DNA from: Tardiphaga sp. vice304
GTDB taxonomy: Bacteria; Pseudomonadota; Alphaproteobacteria; Rhizobiales; Xanthobacteraceae
NCBI RefSeq assembly: GCF_007018905.1
Contig: NZ_CP041402.1
Coordinates: 1,228,001-1,292,000, forward strand
Length of the DNA stretch: 64,000 nucleotides
Direction of reading: 5' to 3'
The first letter of the stretch is position 1. Each line of letters starts with the position of its first letter. Under the pieces are notes generated by a model. The model saw only the letters and a list, made by a program, of their open reading frames with translations. It was not told the origin of the DNA and did no database searches. This document shows positions 42,967 through 55,029 of this stretch, piece by piece. The translations under genes and the position numbers were made by a program.

Positions 42967-44514
42967 TTACGCTGCCTTTGCAGCGTAACACCGGGGCAGC
43001 AGCTCGTCGAGCCTGGTAATCTTGTGGTCAGCGATGCGGCCAAGAATGTCCGTGAGCCAGGCCTGGGGATCGACACCGTTGAGTTTGGCGGTTTCGATCA
43101 AGGTGTAGGCAATGGCTGCGGCCTTGCCGCCGCCTTCGGTGCCCATGAAGAGGTAGTTCTTTCTGCCCAGGGCAATAGGGCGCATGGAGCGCTCGGCCGT
43201 GTTATTATCAATCTCCAGAAAACCGTGGTCGAGATAGGACCGCAGACGCTTGATCCGGGTCAGAGCATAGCGGATGGCCGCCGCCAGTGGCGTCTTGCCA
43301 GAGATTTTCGGCAATTGCTGGCTGAGCCATGCCTCAAGGTTATTAAGGATCGGCTTTGCTTTTTGCTGGCGGATTGATTGGCGGATATCGGGCGGTTGAC
43401 CCCGCACCTCTTTCTCGACGGCATAAAGTCCGGCAATGCGTTTGATGGCCTCTTCGGCAATGACAGAACCTTGGGATTGATGGACATCGACAAACTTGCG
43501 GCGGATATGCGCCATGCAGGCGGCCTCCCTGATCCGGCCGCTGCGATAGAGTTCTTTAAACCCGGCATAGCCATCGGCATGCATCCAGCCCTTGTAAGTG
43601 CTGAGGTGACCCTGCGGACGTCCGGCCTTTCGGTCGCTGGAGAACTGATACCAGGCTGCCGCAGGGGACGGGCCCGCCCAGGGACGTTCATCGCGGGCAT
43701 AGACCTAGAGGCGCGCAGTTTTTGTACCACCTGCGCCCGGGCTCAGCACTTTGACGGGTGTATCATCAGCGAAAATGGCGCAACCCTGCCGGACATGGCG
43801 GCCAATGGCATCCGCCAGAGGTTCAAGCAGGGCCGTTGCATGGCCAACCCAGCCGGTCAGGGTGGAGCGTTCCAGATCGATCCCGTCACGGCCAAAAATC
43901 TGGCTCTGGCGGTAAAGCGGCAAATGATCGTCGTATTTGCTGACCATAACATGGTCGAGCAAACCCGGACCGGGACGGCCCCGTTCAATCGGTCTTGATG
44001 GCAAAGGCGCTTACTGGATCTTCTCGCAACAGGCGCAGGCCATGCGCGGGCGGACAATGCGATTGACCACAAAGCGACCGGGAACATATTCAAGTTCTTC
44101 CGTGACATCTTCGCCAAGACGCTTCAACCTGCCGCCGCAGGCACGGCAAGCATCACCGGGAGAAAGCACAGTCTCGTTGCGCGGCAGATGTTCCGGCAGC
44201 GCCCTGCGCTTGGGCTGCTCTTTTGGCGTGTCTGACGAAGGATCATGGCTGACAGCTGTCTTCGCTGCGCGCGCAATCTCTTCATCTTCCAGGGTCAGTT
44301 CGAGCCGATCGAGGCTTTCGGAGGTTGATCCAAACTGGTGGCGGCGCAGACCGGCGAGTTGATGCTTCAACTTCTCGATGAGAATGTTCTGGCTGTGAAG
44401 TTCGGCTTTGACGCCCGCAATCTCTGCGTCTCTTTCGGCAAGCAGCGCGCGAAGGGCAGCAGTGTCAATCTGCTTGTTCTGTGAGCTGTTTGCAGGACTG
44501 AGCTTCATCATCAA
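42967..44514 (-). pseudogene. IS66-family transposase TnpC with two nonsense codons
   Basis: One frame from MKLSPANSSQNKQIDTAALR through HQFGSTSESLDRLELTLEDEE and CACCEKIQ to a TAA (44011-44013). It then continues PSRPIERGRPGPGLLDHVMV...FADDTPVKVLSPG to a TAG (43705-43707) and on through YKGWMHADGYAGFKELY to EIDNNTAERSMRPIALGRKN and RCYAAKAA. No frameshift is needed, just two stops, the second probably from a Trp codon. Catalytic pieces survive on both sides, but the protein cannot be made whole. A GTTACGCTGC-CTTT-GCAGCGTAAC hairpin overlaps its end. Confidence 0.85.
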
Positions 44515-44589
44515 TTGTCTAGCAAATTATGCGATTCATGGGAATCCATGACGTGTATATTACCTCTGCTTTTTATTGACTTTATTGCG

Positions 44590-44937
44590 TCATCCAACCG
44601 TCAGTGGCTGCCACGTCCTCTGCGGTGTCCGCCAATCAATCCCCTCAAGCAACATTGCCAGTTGCGCCGCCGACATCGACACCTTCCCGCCTTTTGCAGA
44701 CGGCCAAACAAACCGGCCGCGCTCCAGACGCTTGGAGAACAAGCATGCCCCCTGTTGATCCCACCAAATGATCTTCAAGAGATCACCACCTCGCCCCCGG
44801 AAGACGAACATGTGGCCGCAGAACGGATCTTCGGCCAGCGAACCCTGCACCTGCGCTGCCAATGTGTGGAATCCAGGCCGCATGTCCGTCGCGCCAGCAG
44901 CCAGCCAAACGCGCGTATTGCTGGGGACCGGGATCAC
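44590..44937 (-). CDS. tnpB: IS66-family accessory protein TnpB
   Basis: 115 aa: [39 protein letters not shown] and the LERGRFVWP motif of IS66 TnpB. Intact. Its start overlaps the tnpA stop by 4 nt (ATGA), normal for the tnpAB pair. Gap of 75 nt to tnpC. Confidence 0.9.
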   Translation of the reverse strand: MIPVPSNTRVWLAAGATDMRPGFHTLAAQVQGSLAEDPFCGHMFVFRGRGGDLLKIIWWDQQGACLFSKRLERGRFVWPSAKGGKVSMSAAQLAMLLEGIDWRTPQRTWQPLTVG

Positions 44938-45311
44938 GCCATCAGACCCTTGATCAGCCGTGCAAGCTCACTTCCATCGAACTCGCCATCAACCTTCAGC
45001 CGAAGGCCATCGGGCAAGATTATCTCAAATCGTCCAGCCCCGCCCGAACATGTCGTTGCCGGAGGTTCTGCCAACGACACTGTGTCGGCAGAGGCATTTG
45101 CCTCGATCTCGACCGACAAAAACGTCTGTGTATCCTCAACAACGTTGTCAGGTGCATAACGTGGATCGTTCAGCCATTTGAAAATCAGGTTCGCGCTCAT
45201 CGCATACCGCCGTGCGACCTGCGCCACGAAAATCCCGGCTGTCTTGCTCTGACAGCAAATCGAACGCTTTTCTTCGTCGCTCCAATGCCGGTGCTTGCGA
45301 GGCCGGGCCAT
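44934..45311 (-). CDS. tnpA: IS66-family accessory protein TnpA
   Basis: 125 aa HTH protein ([39 protein letters not shown]), with a C-terminal [19 protein letters not shown] region usual for IS66 TnpA. Intact, but the IS21 element ends 3 bp upstream of its ATG, separating it from its original promoter. Confidence 0.88.
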   Translation of the reverse strand: MARPRKHRHWSDEEKRSICCQSKTAGIFVAQVARRYAMSANLIFKWLNDPRYAPDNVVEDTQTFLSVEIEANASADTVSLAEPPATTCSGGAGRFEIILPDGLRLKVDGEFDGSELARLIKGLMA

Positions 45312-45424
45312 GAATGTAAAAGCCGGAGCAATACTGCCTCACTGAAGCGGCCGATTTGCTTGGCTGCGCCGGAGTAAAACTGCGGCAGTTAGAGTCCTTT
45401 GTCAGGAACGGCAGGGGACGGGGG

Positions 45425-46924
45425 ATGAAGACAGTGGAGCTTTACGCGCGGGTCCGGCACGCCGTTCTGATCGAGGGGATCAGCGAGCGCGCTGCGGCAG
45501 ACCGGTTCGGCATCAACGCCAGGACGGTCTCGAAGATGCTGAAGTTCTCGGTGCCGCCCGGGTACGTGCGCAGGAAGCCGCCGTTGCGGCCGAAGCTCGA
45601 CGAGTTCAGCGGTGTTATTGATGCGATTCTGGCGACCGACAAGGACCGGCCGAAGAAGCAGCGGCATACCTCGAAGCGGATCTTCGAGCGGCTCCGCGAC
45701 GAGCACGGGTTTACGGGCAAAATCACGATCGTGAAGGACTACGTTGCCGGCTGGCGCCAGCGGACGCAGGAAATGTTCGTGCCGCTTGCGCATCCGCCGG
45801 GGCATGCCCAGGCCGACTTCGGCGAAGCGATCGGCATCATCGGCGGCGTCGAGTGCAAGATCCACTTCTTCGCGATGGACTTGCCGCACTCCGACGCGAT
45901 CTTCGTGGTGGGCTATCCGGCGGAGACGACGGAAGCGTTCTGCGACGGGCACGTGCGAGCATTCGCGTTCTTCGACGGCGTGCCGCAGTCGATCCTGTAT
46001 GACAACACCAGGATCGCGGTTGCCCGCATTCTCGGCGATGGCAAGCGTCAGCGCACGCGCGTGTTCAGCGAGCTGCAATCGCATTACCTGTTCACGGATC
46101 GGTTTGGCCGCCCTGGCAAGGGTAACGACAAGGGCAAGGTCGAGGGGCTTGTGGGGTATGCGCGGCGGAACTTCCTGGTGCCGATCCCCGTGTTCGCTGA
46201 CTTCGAGGCCTTGAACGGGCATCTTCTGGAGGGGTGCCGGAAGCGCCTTGCGGACCGGCTGCGCGGCCATGACGGCACGATCGGCGAGCGGCTGCAGCAC
46301 GATCTCGCCGCGTTCCAGAAGCCGCTGCCGGCGCCCTACGACGCTTGCGACAAGAAGCCGGGCAGCGTCAACTCGCTCTCGCTGGTGCGCTATCGGCTGA
46401 ATGACTACTCGGTGCCGACGGCCTATGGGCACCAGAAGGTTCTGGTCCGTGGCTACGTGCACGAGGTCATCATCGCCTGCGGAGCCGAGGTGATTGCGCG
46501 CCATCCCCGCTCCTACGCGCGCGAGGACTTCGTGTTCAATCCGCTGCACTACCTGGCGCTCATCGAGCAGAAAACCAATGCGCTCGACCAGGCAGCCCCG
46601 CTCGCCGATTGGAAGTTGCCCGAGGAGTTCGCGACGCTGCGGCGCCTGCTTGAGGCCCGTATGGGCAGGTCCGGCAAGCGCGAGTTTGTGCAGGTGCTGC
46701 GGCTGATCGAGGTGTTCAAGGTCGACGACGTGGCCGCCGCTGTGCGCGACGCAATCGCGCGCGGTGCGGTCGGCTTCGATGCCGTGAAGCATCTGGTGCT
46801 GTGCCGTATCGAGCGGCGTCCGCCACGCCTCGACATGACGATCTATCCGTATCTGCCCAAAGCGACGGTCGCGACAACATCGGCGCGGTCGTACATGGAT
46901 CTGTTGGCCGGAGTGGCGACATGA
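45425..46924 (+). CDS. istA: IS21-family transposase IstA
   Basis: 499 aa. HTH (RHAVLIEGISERAAADRFGI), then the DDE core GHAQADFGEAIGIIGGVECK, QSILYDNTRIAVARIL and GNDKGKVEGLVGYARRNFLV, followed by the Mu-type C-terminal domain. Upstream in-frame codons belong to the IS end. Intact. Confidence 0.92.
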   Translation: MKTVELYARVRHAVLIEGISERAAADRFGINARTVSKMLKFSVPPGYVRRKPPLRPKLDEFSGVIDAILATDKDRPKKQRHTSKRIFERLRDEHGFTGKITIVKDYVAGWRQRTQEMFVPLAHPPGHAQADFGEAIGIIGGVECKIHFFAMDLPHSDAIFVVGYPAETTEAFCDGHVRAFAFFDGVPQSILYDNTRIAVARILGDGKRQRTRVFSELQSHYLFTDRFGRPGKGNDKGKVEGLVGYARRNFLVPIPVFADFEALNGHLLEGCRKRLADRLRGHDGTIGERLQHDLAAFQKPLPAPYDACDKKPGSVNSLSLVRYRLNDYSVPTAYGHQKVLVRGYVHEVIIACGAEVIARHPRSYAREDFVFNPLHYLALIEQKTNALDQAAPLADWKLPEEFATLRRLLEARMGRSGKREFVQVLRLIEVFKVDDVAAAVRDAIARGAVGFDAVKHLVLCRIERRPPRLDMTIYPYLPKATVATTSARSYMDLLAGVAT

Positions 46925-47715
46925 CCGACGCGCCGCAGATCCTGCTCGCCCACCATCTGAAGGCGTTGAAGCTGCCGACGTTCCTGCGAGAGTACGACAA
47001 GGTCGCCCGGCTGTGTGCGGCTGAAGGCGTCGACCATCCGCGTTACCTGATGCGGCTGGCCGAGATGGAGATGATTGATCGCGAGCGACGTATGGTGGAG
47101 CGCCGGATCAAGGCGGCGCGGTTCCCGACCGTTAAAAGCCTCGACAGCTTCGACTTCCTGGCGTTGCCATCGCTGAACAAGATGTTGGTGCTGGAACTGG
47201 CGCGCTCGGACTACGTCGAGCGGCGCGAAAACATCATTGCTGTCGGCAACAGCGGCACAGGCAAGAGCCACATCGCGCTCGGGCTTGGCTTGGCGGCCTG
47301 CCAGAAGGGTCTATCGGTTGGCTTCATCACGGCGTCGGCTCTGGTCCACGAACTGCTCGAAGCGCGCGACGAAAAACGGCTACTGCGTCTTCAGCGTCAG
47401 CTCGCCGGCTACAAGCTGCTGATCATCGACGAACTCGGCTATGTACCACTCTCTGTGACCGGGGCCGAGCTGCTGTTCGAGGTCTTCAGCCAGCGCTACG
47501 AGCGAGGCAGCACGTTGGTCACGAGCAATCTGCCGTTCGACGAGTGGACGTCCGTGTTCGGCTCCGAGCGGCTCACCGGCGCGCTCCTCGACCGCCTCAC
47601 GCATCACGTCCATATCCTCGAAATGAACGGCGATAGCTTCAGGCTCGCTGACTCCAGGCGCCGGTCACGCCGAGCGCGGTCAGAACCGCCGGCGGACGCG
47701 GCCTCTCAGGAATGA
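46921..47715 (+). CDS. istB: IS21-family ATP-binding protein IstB
   Basis: 264 aa AAA+ helper of IstA. Walker A AVGNSGTGKSHIALGLGLAA, Walker B KLLIIDELGYVPL, and sensor-type TSNLPFDEWTSVFG. Start in the ATGA overlap with istA. A strong hairpin follows the stop. Confidence 0.93.
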   Translation: MTDAPQILLAHHLKALKLPTFLREYDKVARLCAAEGVDHPRYLMRLAEMEMIDRERRMVERRIKAARFPTVKSLDSFDFLALPSLNKMLVLELARSDYVERRENIIAVGNSGTGKSHIALGLGLAACQKGLSVGFITASALVHELLEARDEKRLLRLQRQLAGYKLLIIDELGYVPLSVTGAELLFEVFSQRYERGSTLVTSNLPFDEWTSVFGSERLTGALLDRLTHHVHILEMNGDSFRLADSRRRSRRARSEPPADAASQE

Positions 47716-47722
47716 AACGCGA

Positions 47723-47760
47723 CAAGCAAGAAGGCTCCCGATCGGGGGCCTTCTTGCTTG
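47723..47760 (+). terminator. Hairpin after istB
   Basis: CAAGCAAGAAGGC and GCCTTCTTGCTTG form a 13-bp stem around a short loop, without a long T-run. Possible terminator of the istAB transcript. Confidence 0.55.
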
Positions 47761-47908
47761 CGTCCGTGCTGCACTTTTACTCCGGCCAGCCGCTGTAAAA
47801 TCTCTCCGGCGTTGACACATGAAAGAGTGTTCCTGAGTATTCACTACCAAAGGTGGACACTACGCAATCTCTCCCCCTCGCGGCAGGTCGGCCAGACCGG
47901 ACGCTTAC

Positions 47909-48594
47909 GACGATATGGCTATCGCCGGATCACATCGCTGCTGGTCACTGCCGGCTGGCAGGTTGGCTGCGACCGGGTTCAGCGGATCTGGCGCCGTGAG
48001 GGGCTGAAAGTACCCAGGAGACAGAGGCAACGGGACCGCCTGTGGCTTAACGACGGATCTTGCATCCGCCTGAGGCCGCAGCGTCGCAACCATGTCTGGA
48101 GCTACGACTTCGTCGAGGCGCAAACCCACGACGGGCGAAAGCTCCGGCTGATGACCTTAATCGACGAGTTCACCCGGGAATGCCTGGCGATCCGGGTAGC
48201 TCGTCGCATCAACAGCTTTGGCGTTATTGAGACGATGGCCATCGTGATGCTAACCAGGGGAGTGCCCGAGCACATCAGATCCGACAACGGCGCGGAGATG
48301 ACGGCCAAGATCGTGCGTAGCTGGCTTGCAAAGCTCGGGGCGAAAACACTTTACATCGAGCCAGGCAGTCCATGGGAGAACGGCTACTGCGAGTCCTTCA
48401 ACGGGAAGCTGCGTGATGAGTGCCTGAACGGTGAAATCTTCTACAGCCTGAAGGAAGCCACGGTTGTCATCGAGCAATGGCGCAATCACTACAACACGGT
48501 CCGACCGCACTCCTCACTGAACTACCGACCACCTGCACCACAGACATCAGCACCTAACACCTACCATCTAGATCGGAGCGTCCCAATGCAGTAG
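47909..48594 (+). pseudogene. IS3 transposase OrfB, 3' fragment
   Basis: Carries the catalytic core: WSYDFVEAQTHDGRKLRLM, RSDNGAEMTAKIVRSWL, and GSPWENGYCESFNGKLRDEC, then NTVRPHSSLNYRPPAP and the stop. It is the in-frame continuation of 40827-41006. The first 8 bp are the duplicated GACGATAT. Confidence 0.87.
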
Positions 48595-48630
48595 TCTCTA
48601 TCCTGCTGGTCCAAAATATCCGTCAGGTCA

Positions 48631-48878
48631 AACGATTGCGGCGCATTCTCACTATTAATCTCAAGATTGAGCATCCCCTCGTCAAGTCTTTTAAGATTGC
48701 CATTACTAGGAAATAACCCAACGCGCACACGAGCGCGTTGCTTTCAGTTTGCCAGCCATTGTAGCGCTACGCGTTCTAGATGGAGTGTTTTATCAGGCTG
48801 CGCGCTTTGGACCGGGTGTCTCTCTTCAATCACGCGCCGCTCTCCAAAAGGAGATTTAGGCGTCTTATAAATAGAGGA
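48631..48878. other. Intergenic stretch after the IS nest
   Basis: AT-richer than the flanks; no gene seen. It begins with the AACG duplication. Confidence 0.4.
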
Positions 48879-49409
48879 ATGTCATGTCACTCTGAAAACC
48901 GATGTCGCTCCGTTCAGTGCGACACCTGCCGATGGCGATACGCTGGCCAGATCACGCGCCGTATTCTGCCAGAAGCTCGGAAGTTTTTTACCGCTGAGAT
49001 CGACATCTGCGATGCAAGCTTCCGCTCATGGGCGTCCCGCGTCCGGAACGTGGTCGAGTATCAACGCGCACAGCTGATGTGGTGGAACGAAGTGAGCCTT
49101 ACCGTGTGGCTGGGTCACGACAATCGAGCGCGAGGCATCCTAGTGCTCGGGTGTGTTCAAGAGGCAGAGCTTGTCGAGGCGTTCAAACGCTGGCCAACGA
49201 CGCTGAGACCCATTGCGCCTGACACTCTTCGCGAGGAGGTGTATCGCGTTCTGCACGCGGACAGGATTGCGGTGGTTCCGAATGGGCGGCGGTATCAATC
49301 CATCAGCTTGAGCATCGGACCACGGAGGCTGCAAGCTTTGGGTCCTGTCAAGCATTGCGAGCCGATGGAGCCAGCAATCGAGATTGCCGCTATGCCGTGC
49401 ATCTTCTAA
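48879..49409 (+). CDS. Conserved-looking Cys-containing protein, unknown
   Basis: 176 aa from the ATG at 48879 (AGAGG just upstream; an in-frame start at 48780 also exists). N-terminal Cys cluster MSCHSENRCRSVQCDTCRWR looks like a small zinc-binding motif, followed by an alpha/beta region (ITRRILPEARKFFTAEIDIC) and a basic C-terminus. The start resembles plasmid or phage replication-type proteins, but that is not firm. No family recognised. Confidence 0.55.
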   Translation: MSCHSENRCRSVQCDTCRWRYAGQITRRILPEARKFFTAEIDICDASFRSWASRVRNVVEYQRAQLMWWNEVSLTVWLGHDNRARGILVLGCVQEAELVEAFKRWPTTLRPIAPDTLREEVYRVLHADRIAVVPNGRRYQSISLSIGPRRLQALGPVKHCEPMEPAIEIAAMPCIF

Positions 49410-49429
49410 GTGGCCAAATCGCAGCAGAT

Positions 49430-49813
49430 TTAGGCCCCTTCGGGGGCGCGATGAGGCCACAGTACCTTCTCGAAGCTCTCCCTATCCTCATCTGACGCAA
49501 ACAGGACAGCAGCTATCTCAACATTTTTGAACTCACAACCACATGATCCTATCCACGCCGCTACATCGGGTGAGCGCTCAACGTACATAAAGAAGAGATC
49601 GTCGTTTTTCGTGGGCCAACGCTTAGCGTCAAACCTACACATCAGGAATACCGCGCTGCTCAGATCCTCCAAGAGGTAGCCCTGGAACCGGCTAGGCTCA
49701 ATGTTGGTTTGGATAAGGTCCAGATTGATCTGCTCGGCTACCTCAAGGGCGTCAGCAGTAGTTATCGGGTAAAGACAGTAGGAAGGTTGCATCCAGTATT
49801 TATAATGCAGCAC
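49430..49813 (-). CDS. Hypothetical protein
   Basis: 127 aa, acidic, mixed alpha/beta (ADALEVAEQINLDLIQTNIE, WPTKNDDLFFMYVERSPDVA). No signal or membrane segment. Convergent with the previous gene (20 nt between stops). The start could be M8 at 49792. Function unknown. Confidence 0.45.
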   Translation of the reverse strand: MLHYKYWMQPSYCLYPITTADALEVAEQINLDLIQTNIEPSRFQGYLLEDLSSAVFLMCRFDAKRWPTKNDDLFFMYVERSPDVAAWIGSCGCEFKNVEIAAVLFASDEDRESFEKVLWPHRAPEGA

Positions 49814-49924
49814 GGTTTTGGGATAGCATCCGACGCGAAATCAGGTTTTTTGGAGAGCGGAACAGCTTGCGTAGTCTTTCTAGAACTTCGCAGCGCTAAT
49901 CGCCTTCTAAACGCCCGCTGGTGA

Positions 49925-50113
49925 ACGGCTTCATAAGCCTCTCACGCTCGTCGCTGAAAGTTCGTTACGTGACGTAACCGTTCGCGAAGAGCTACCTACT
50001 GATAAAACTAGCAGCGTCAGTGGCGTGCCGATGGCACTTCAGACGACGCGATACGGCCAAGCTATGTAAGGTAGTGCATCGTGACTGCATCAGACATTGC
50101 GGCGTGCTAACGC
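49925..50113. other. Intergenic stretch
   Basis: No supported gene or signal. Confidence 0.35.
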
Positions 50114-50260
50114 TCAATCGACCCTCATCGGCAACGTCGGAACAGTCCCCGATCCATATTGGCGCTCCAGCATCTCCTTAGCCTTTTGAGCGCTATCAGC
50201 TTGGATGGTCACCTTCTGCATACCTGAATTCAGCTTCACCGTGGCGGTATAGGTATTCAT
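50114..50260 (-). CDS. Small protein of a rhizobial orphan family
   Basis: 48 aa: MNTYTATVKLNSGMQKVTIQ, then ADSAQKAKEMLERQYGSGTV. A beta-hairpin plus helix design, as seen in many short Bradyrhizobium proteins. The longer in-frame start at 50341 is judged less likely. An overlapping frame (50196-50447) could encode a membrane peptide but is not supported. Function unknown. Confidence 0.4.
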   Translation of the reverse strand: MNTYTATVKLNSGMQKVTIQADSAQKAKEMLERQYGSGTVPTLPMRVD

Positions 50261-50471
50261 GCGTCCGCATCCCCATTTGAATTCTAGCGCTGCGACCAAG
50301 CTTGTTTCGGGAGAAAGTCGTGTAACCGACCCAAAGCCCAATTTGGAAAATCACCGTCTTTTTTAAGGTTCTCAATATCACTCGAATGGCGGCGGCGAAC
50401 ATTGCCCAGAACGCGAGCCCAACTACCGAAAACATGATTGCAGGCATGCTTCCATTTGAATCGGTTCGCGA

Positions 50472-50750
50472 TCACCTGGACAGACCTCGCATTCGGAACA
50501 GGTGATCAAACGCTGCCTCCTTCCGCTTAAACATCGTTTCAGCCCCAAGCTTCTCGTTCTCCGGCTTGGTGTCGGGGTGGTACGCCTTCCGGAAGGCAGT
50601 CCGGGCTGCCCTGACGAGGAAGTCGGGTGCTGATTGATGCAGCCCAACAGTCGCGTGATCAGGATCGGCGGCGGCTTTCGCCCACATGCTCTTTAGGTCC
50701 ACCAAATCTGCTGGCGAGACCCCTGCGCGCTCAGCCAACGTGGTCGCGGT
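50472..50750 (-). pseudogene. J-domain-like protein, 3' part cut by IS21
   Basis: Reads TATTLAERAGVSPADLVDLK up to FRKAYHPDTKPENEKLGAET, with the HPD tripeptide of J-domains, and FKRKEAAFDHLFRMRG at the end. It starts at the IS boundary. The 5' part is at 53400-53666. The C-terminal J-domain location is unusual but occurs in rhizobial proteins. Confidence 0.75.
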
Positions 50751-50889
50751 TGTAGCGCGTCAATCTGGATGGGAAGCGCGACAATCAGGATGGCAATTTA
50801 GCGGTCGCGGCGTGGGGATGATTGTCGCGGCCTGACGATAACGCAAGCGATAATCGCGTGCTGTAGAGTTGATTGTCGTGGAGCGACAA

Positions 50890-53237
<2,348 letters not shown>

Positions 53238-53399
53238 TTACCAGCCGCCGTTACCGCCAATGAGGCCCCTTCGGGCCGACACGCCGCTGCTGGGGTGCCT
53301 CCGGTCGGGCTACGCCCTCCCTTCGTCACCCCAGCAGCGGCGCATTCTCATCCTGATTGTCGCGGGATTCTCATCCTGATTGTCGCGCTACATCGCGGT

Positions 53400-53666
53400 A
53401 GCGTTCAAGATGGCAAACTCGCGTCCTATCGCGCTCATGATCCGCTCGAACTCGTCTGCCCGTGCCCTTTGCTTGTCCAAAGCAACGCTTAGCCGAGCGA
53501 TAGCCGAGGCAGCGATCTCCGCTTCAGCTTCGCTCTTGCGAATGACGCGGGCAAGCTCTTGCTCTATTGCATCGCGTCGGCACTCGGCCTCCCTGAGCCG
53601 TTCTACAAGGCTCTGCTGAGGCAGGGAGAGGGCCGATGGCTGAGCCAAACTTGAACCCCGGGGCAT
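53400..53666 (-). pseudogene. J-domain-like protein, 5' part (coiled coil)
   Basis: From the ATG at 53666 (an earlier in-frame ATG at 53735 overlaps the upstream gene): MPRGSSLAQPSALSLPQQSL, then a coiled coil (ECRRDAIEQELARVIRKSEA) ending EFAILNA before the IS21. Deleting the IS and one TCGCGGT copy gives AILNATATTLAERAGVSPAD in frame with 50472-50750. The whole protein would be about 180 aa with a coiled-coil N-half and a J-domain at the C-terminus. It follows the 53678-54784 gene closely. Confidence 0.7.
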
Positions 53667-53677
53667 TGGGGGGATGC

Positions 53678-54784
53678 TCAGGCGGCCTCCTGCCTGGCTT
53701 GGAGCCGGTGTCGGGCTCGTCCTGGGGTCGGCCAACCGCTCAGGAGATCGAAGGCGTTGAAAAATTCGGCCAGCGGCTCCAGATCAGCTTGCGGGACCGC
53801 CGCCGCGAGCGAGACCACACCAGCGGCCTCCAGCTTCCGGCGCATCTCACCCGCAATGCGCTCATCCGGACGCTCGTTGCCGGGACCCCACATGTCGAAC
53901 AAAACCCATCGGCCGTCAGAGGTACGTCGCAATTCAGCGACAGCACCCGGCGAGACAACGTAACAGTCTCGGCCGGTTGCCACATGAAGTACCCGTTCGC
54001 GAAGACAGTTTCGTAGCTGCATCGACGCCGCTCGAAGGTCGGCCACGCCTAGTACGATGAGGTCGGGATCAGTCAGAGCCGGTGGTGCTGCGAGCGGCCG
54101 GTCAAGCCTCCGGAGCCAGGATGCCGCCCAGGTTGACAGCCCAATAACTTGGGGCAACACAGAAACCGACCGCCGCAGTTCCGTAGTGGTGGCGGTCGAG
54201 ACGGTCGCTCGGATCAGGCGGACCGCCGCGTTCGCCTGCTCAGCGTCGTCCAGGTCAGTCACACGCTCAAATACCCGCTGATGGAGGAGCGCCGAATCGA
54301 GAGCGAGAGCGATCTCCAGCCGCTCCTCTGTTAGCTTGCCCGGATAATGCCGGATGAGGTCGGCTCGCTCGCGTTCCTCAGGCTCAGCGAAAAGGCGGAA
54401 GAGGTCCCGATAAAGCCCGAGCCGACTGAAAGGGTCGGGTCCAACTCGCTTCAGCGTCCCGAGCAAGGCATCAGGAACGCTGTTGTAGATTGCCCTGAGG
54501 ACTTGAGCAGGCTTCAGAAGAACCAACGACCGGGCCGATTGGGCGAGCGGATCGCGGCACTGGACGCCAGACACCGCTCCGAGAGCCTCTGCAAGGGTCC
54601 GAGCGTTGTGCGCCATCTCTGCCACGGCTGCAAACACGGATTGCCGCTTCAGTTCGGATGCCGTCAAGACGTGGCTGTGAAAGTGGGGGGACGCCGTGTC
54701 AAGATGATGGACCATTCGGAGCGGCCATCCGGATACAGAACGACGCTGAAGGGCGGTGAACGTGCCAAGCGTATGAGTTTTCAT
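53678..54784 (-). CDS. Hypothetical protein upstream of the J-domain gene
   Basis: 368 aa, mostly helical: LTASELKRQSVFAAVAEMAH, KPAQVLRAIYNSVPDALLGT, and a C-terminal alpha/beta part DCYVVSPGAVAELRRTSDGR. No membrane segment. The stop lies 11 nt before the J-domain start, so they form an operon. No family recognised. The Arg/Leu-rich, Ala-rich composition fits the genome but gives no function. Confidence 0.6.
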   Translation of the reverse strand: MKTHTLGTFTALQRRSVSGWPLRMVHHLDTASPHFHSHVLTASELKRQSVFAAVAEMAHNARTLAEALGAVSGVQCRDPLAQSARSLVLLKPAQVLRAIYNSVPDALLGTLKRVGPDPFSRLGLYRDLFRLFAEPEERERADLIRHYPGKLTEERLEIALALDSALLHQRVFERVTDLDDAEQANAAVRLIRATVSTATTTELRRSVSVLPQVIGLSTWAASWLRRLDRPLAAPPALTDPDLIVLGVADLRAASMQLRNCLRERVLHVATGRDCYVVSPGAVAELRRTSDGRWVLFDMWGPGNERPDERIAGEMRRKLEAAGVVSLAAAVPQADLEPLAEFFNAFDLLSGWPTPGRARHRLQARQEAA

Positions 54785-55029
54785 GCTAGGGATTCTCTCA
54801 TGAAACCCAGATTACGCAAGCGTTTGGCAAAATATTTTTGGAACGCCGAATACAGACATAAGGTTATCAGGATCGACAAACGACAAGATGCGCGCCGGCG
54901 CTAAGGCCGGATTATCATTCTTGTCGATGTCGATCCTAAATCACCCACGTGTCAGACTCCGTCGCATCAGATTCTAGTGAGATTCGAAAGCGACAGCTAA
55001 GATATTATCATAAGCACGGCGACTACTAT

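Larger units (their letters stand above)
45315..47817 (+). mobile_element. IS21-family element, 2.5 kb
   Basis: Ends read inward TGTAAAAGCCGGAG (45315) and TGTCAACGCCGGAG (from 47817), with further internal CCGGAGTAAAA repeats at both ends as usual for IS21. Flanked by CATGAA at 45309-45314 and 47818-47823. Contains istA and istB in an ATGA overlap. Inserted immediately upstream of tnpA of the IS66-type transposon. Confidence 0.85.
41007..47908. mobile_element. IS66-ended transposon carrying passenger genes, 6.9 kb
   Basis: Ends read inward GTAAGCGTACAACCTGACCC (41007) and GTAAGCGTCCGGTCTGGCCG (from 47908), with similarity continuing through CCTGCC(A/G)CGA. GTAAGCG is the IS66-family terminus, and both sides carry GACGATAT. 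Contents: MFS gene, PepSY fragment, tnpC (nonsense-mutated), tnpB, tnpA and an IS21 insertion. No second GTAAGCG ends were seen flanking tnpABC, so the MFS and PepSY pieces appear to be inside the element. Confidence 0.85.
40483..48630 (+). mobile_element. IS3-family element interrupted by an IS66-type transposon
   Basis: Left end TGACCTGCCCGGGCTTTTTT (40483) and right end, inward, TGACCTGACGGATATTTTGG (from 48630) are imperfect inverted repeats that both continue to TTGGACCA. The flanks carry AACG at 40479-40482 and 48631-48634, a 4-bp target duplication. Excluding the insert the element is about 1.24 kb, normal for IS3. orfB is split at 41006/47909. Confidence 0.85.

Noticed and set aside
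42966..42989. Hairpin GTTACGCTGC/GCAGCGTAAC as a terminator or IS end
   Set aside because: It overlaps the 3' end of tnpC codons, has no T-run and no IS66 GTAAGCG end beside it; left as part of tnpC.
43758..43998. Frames suggesting frameshifts in tnpC
   Set aside because: Reading the minus strand continuously shows two in-frame stop codons and no frameshift.
45389..46792. 467-codon minus-strand frame in the first IS21
   Set aside because: Antisense to istA, which has an intact DDE core.
48780..48878. Longer N-terminus for the 48879 protein
   Set aside because: No ribosome site before 48780 and no conserved features; the Cys cluster begins right after the ATG at 48879.
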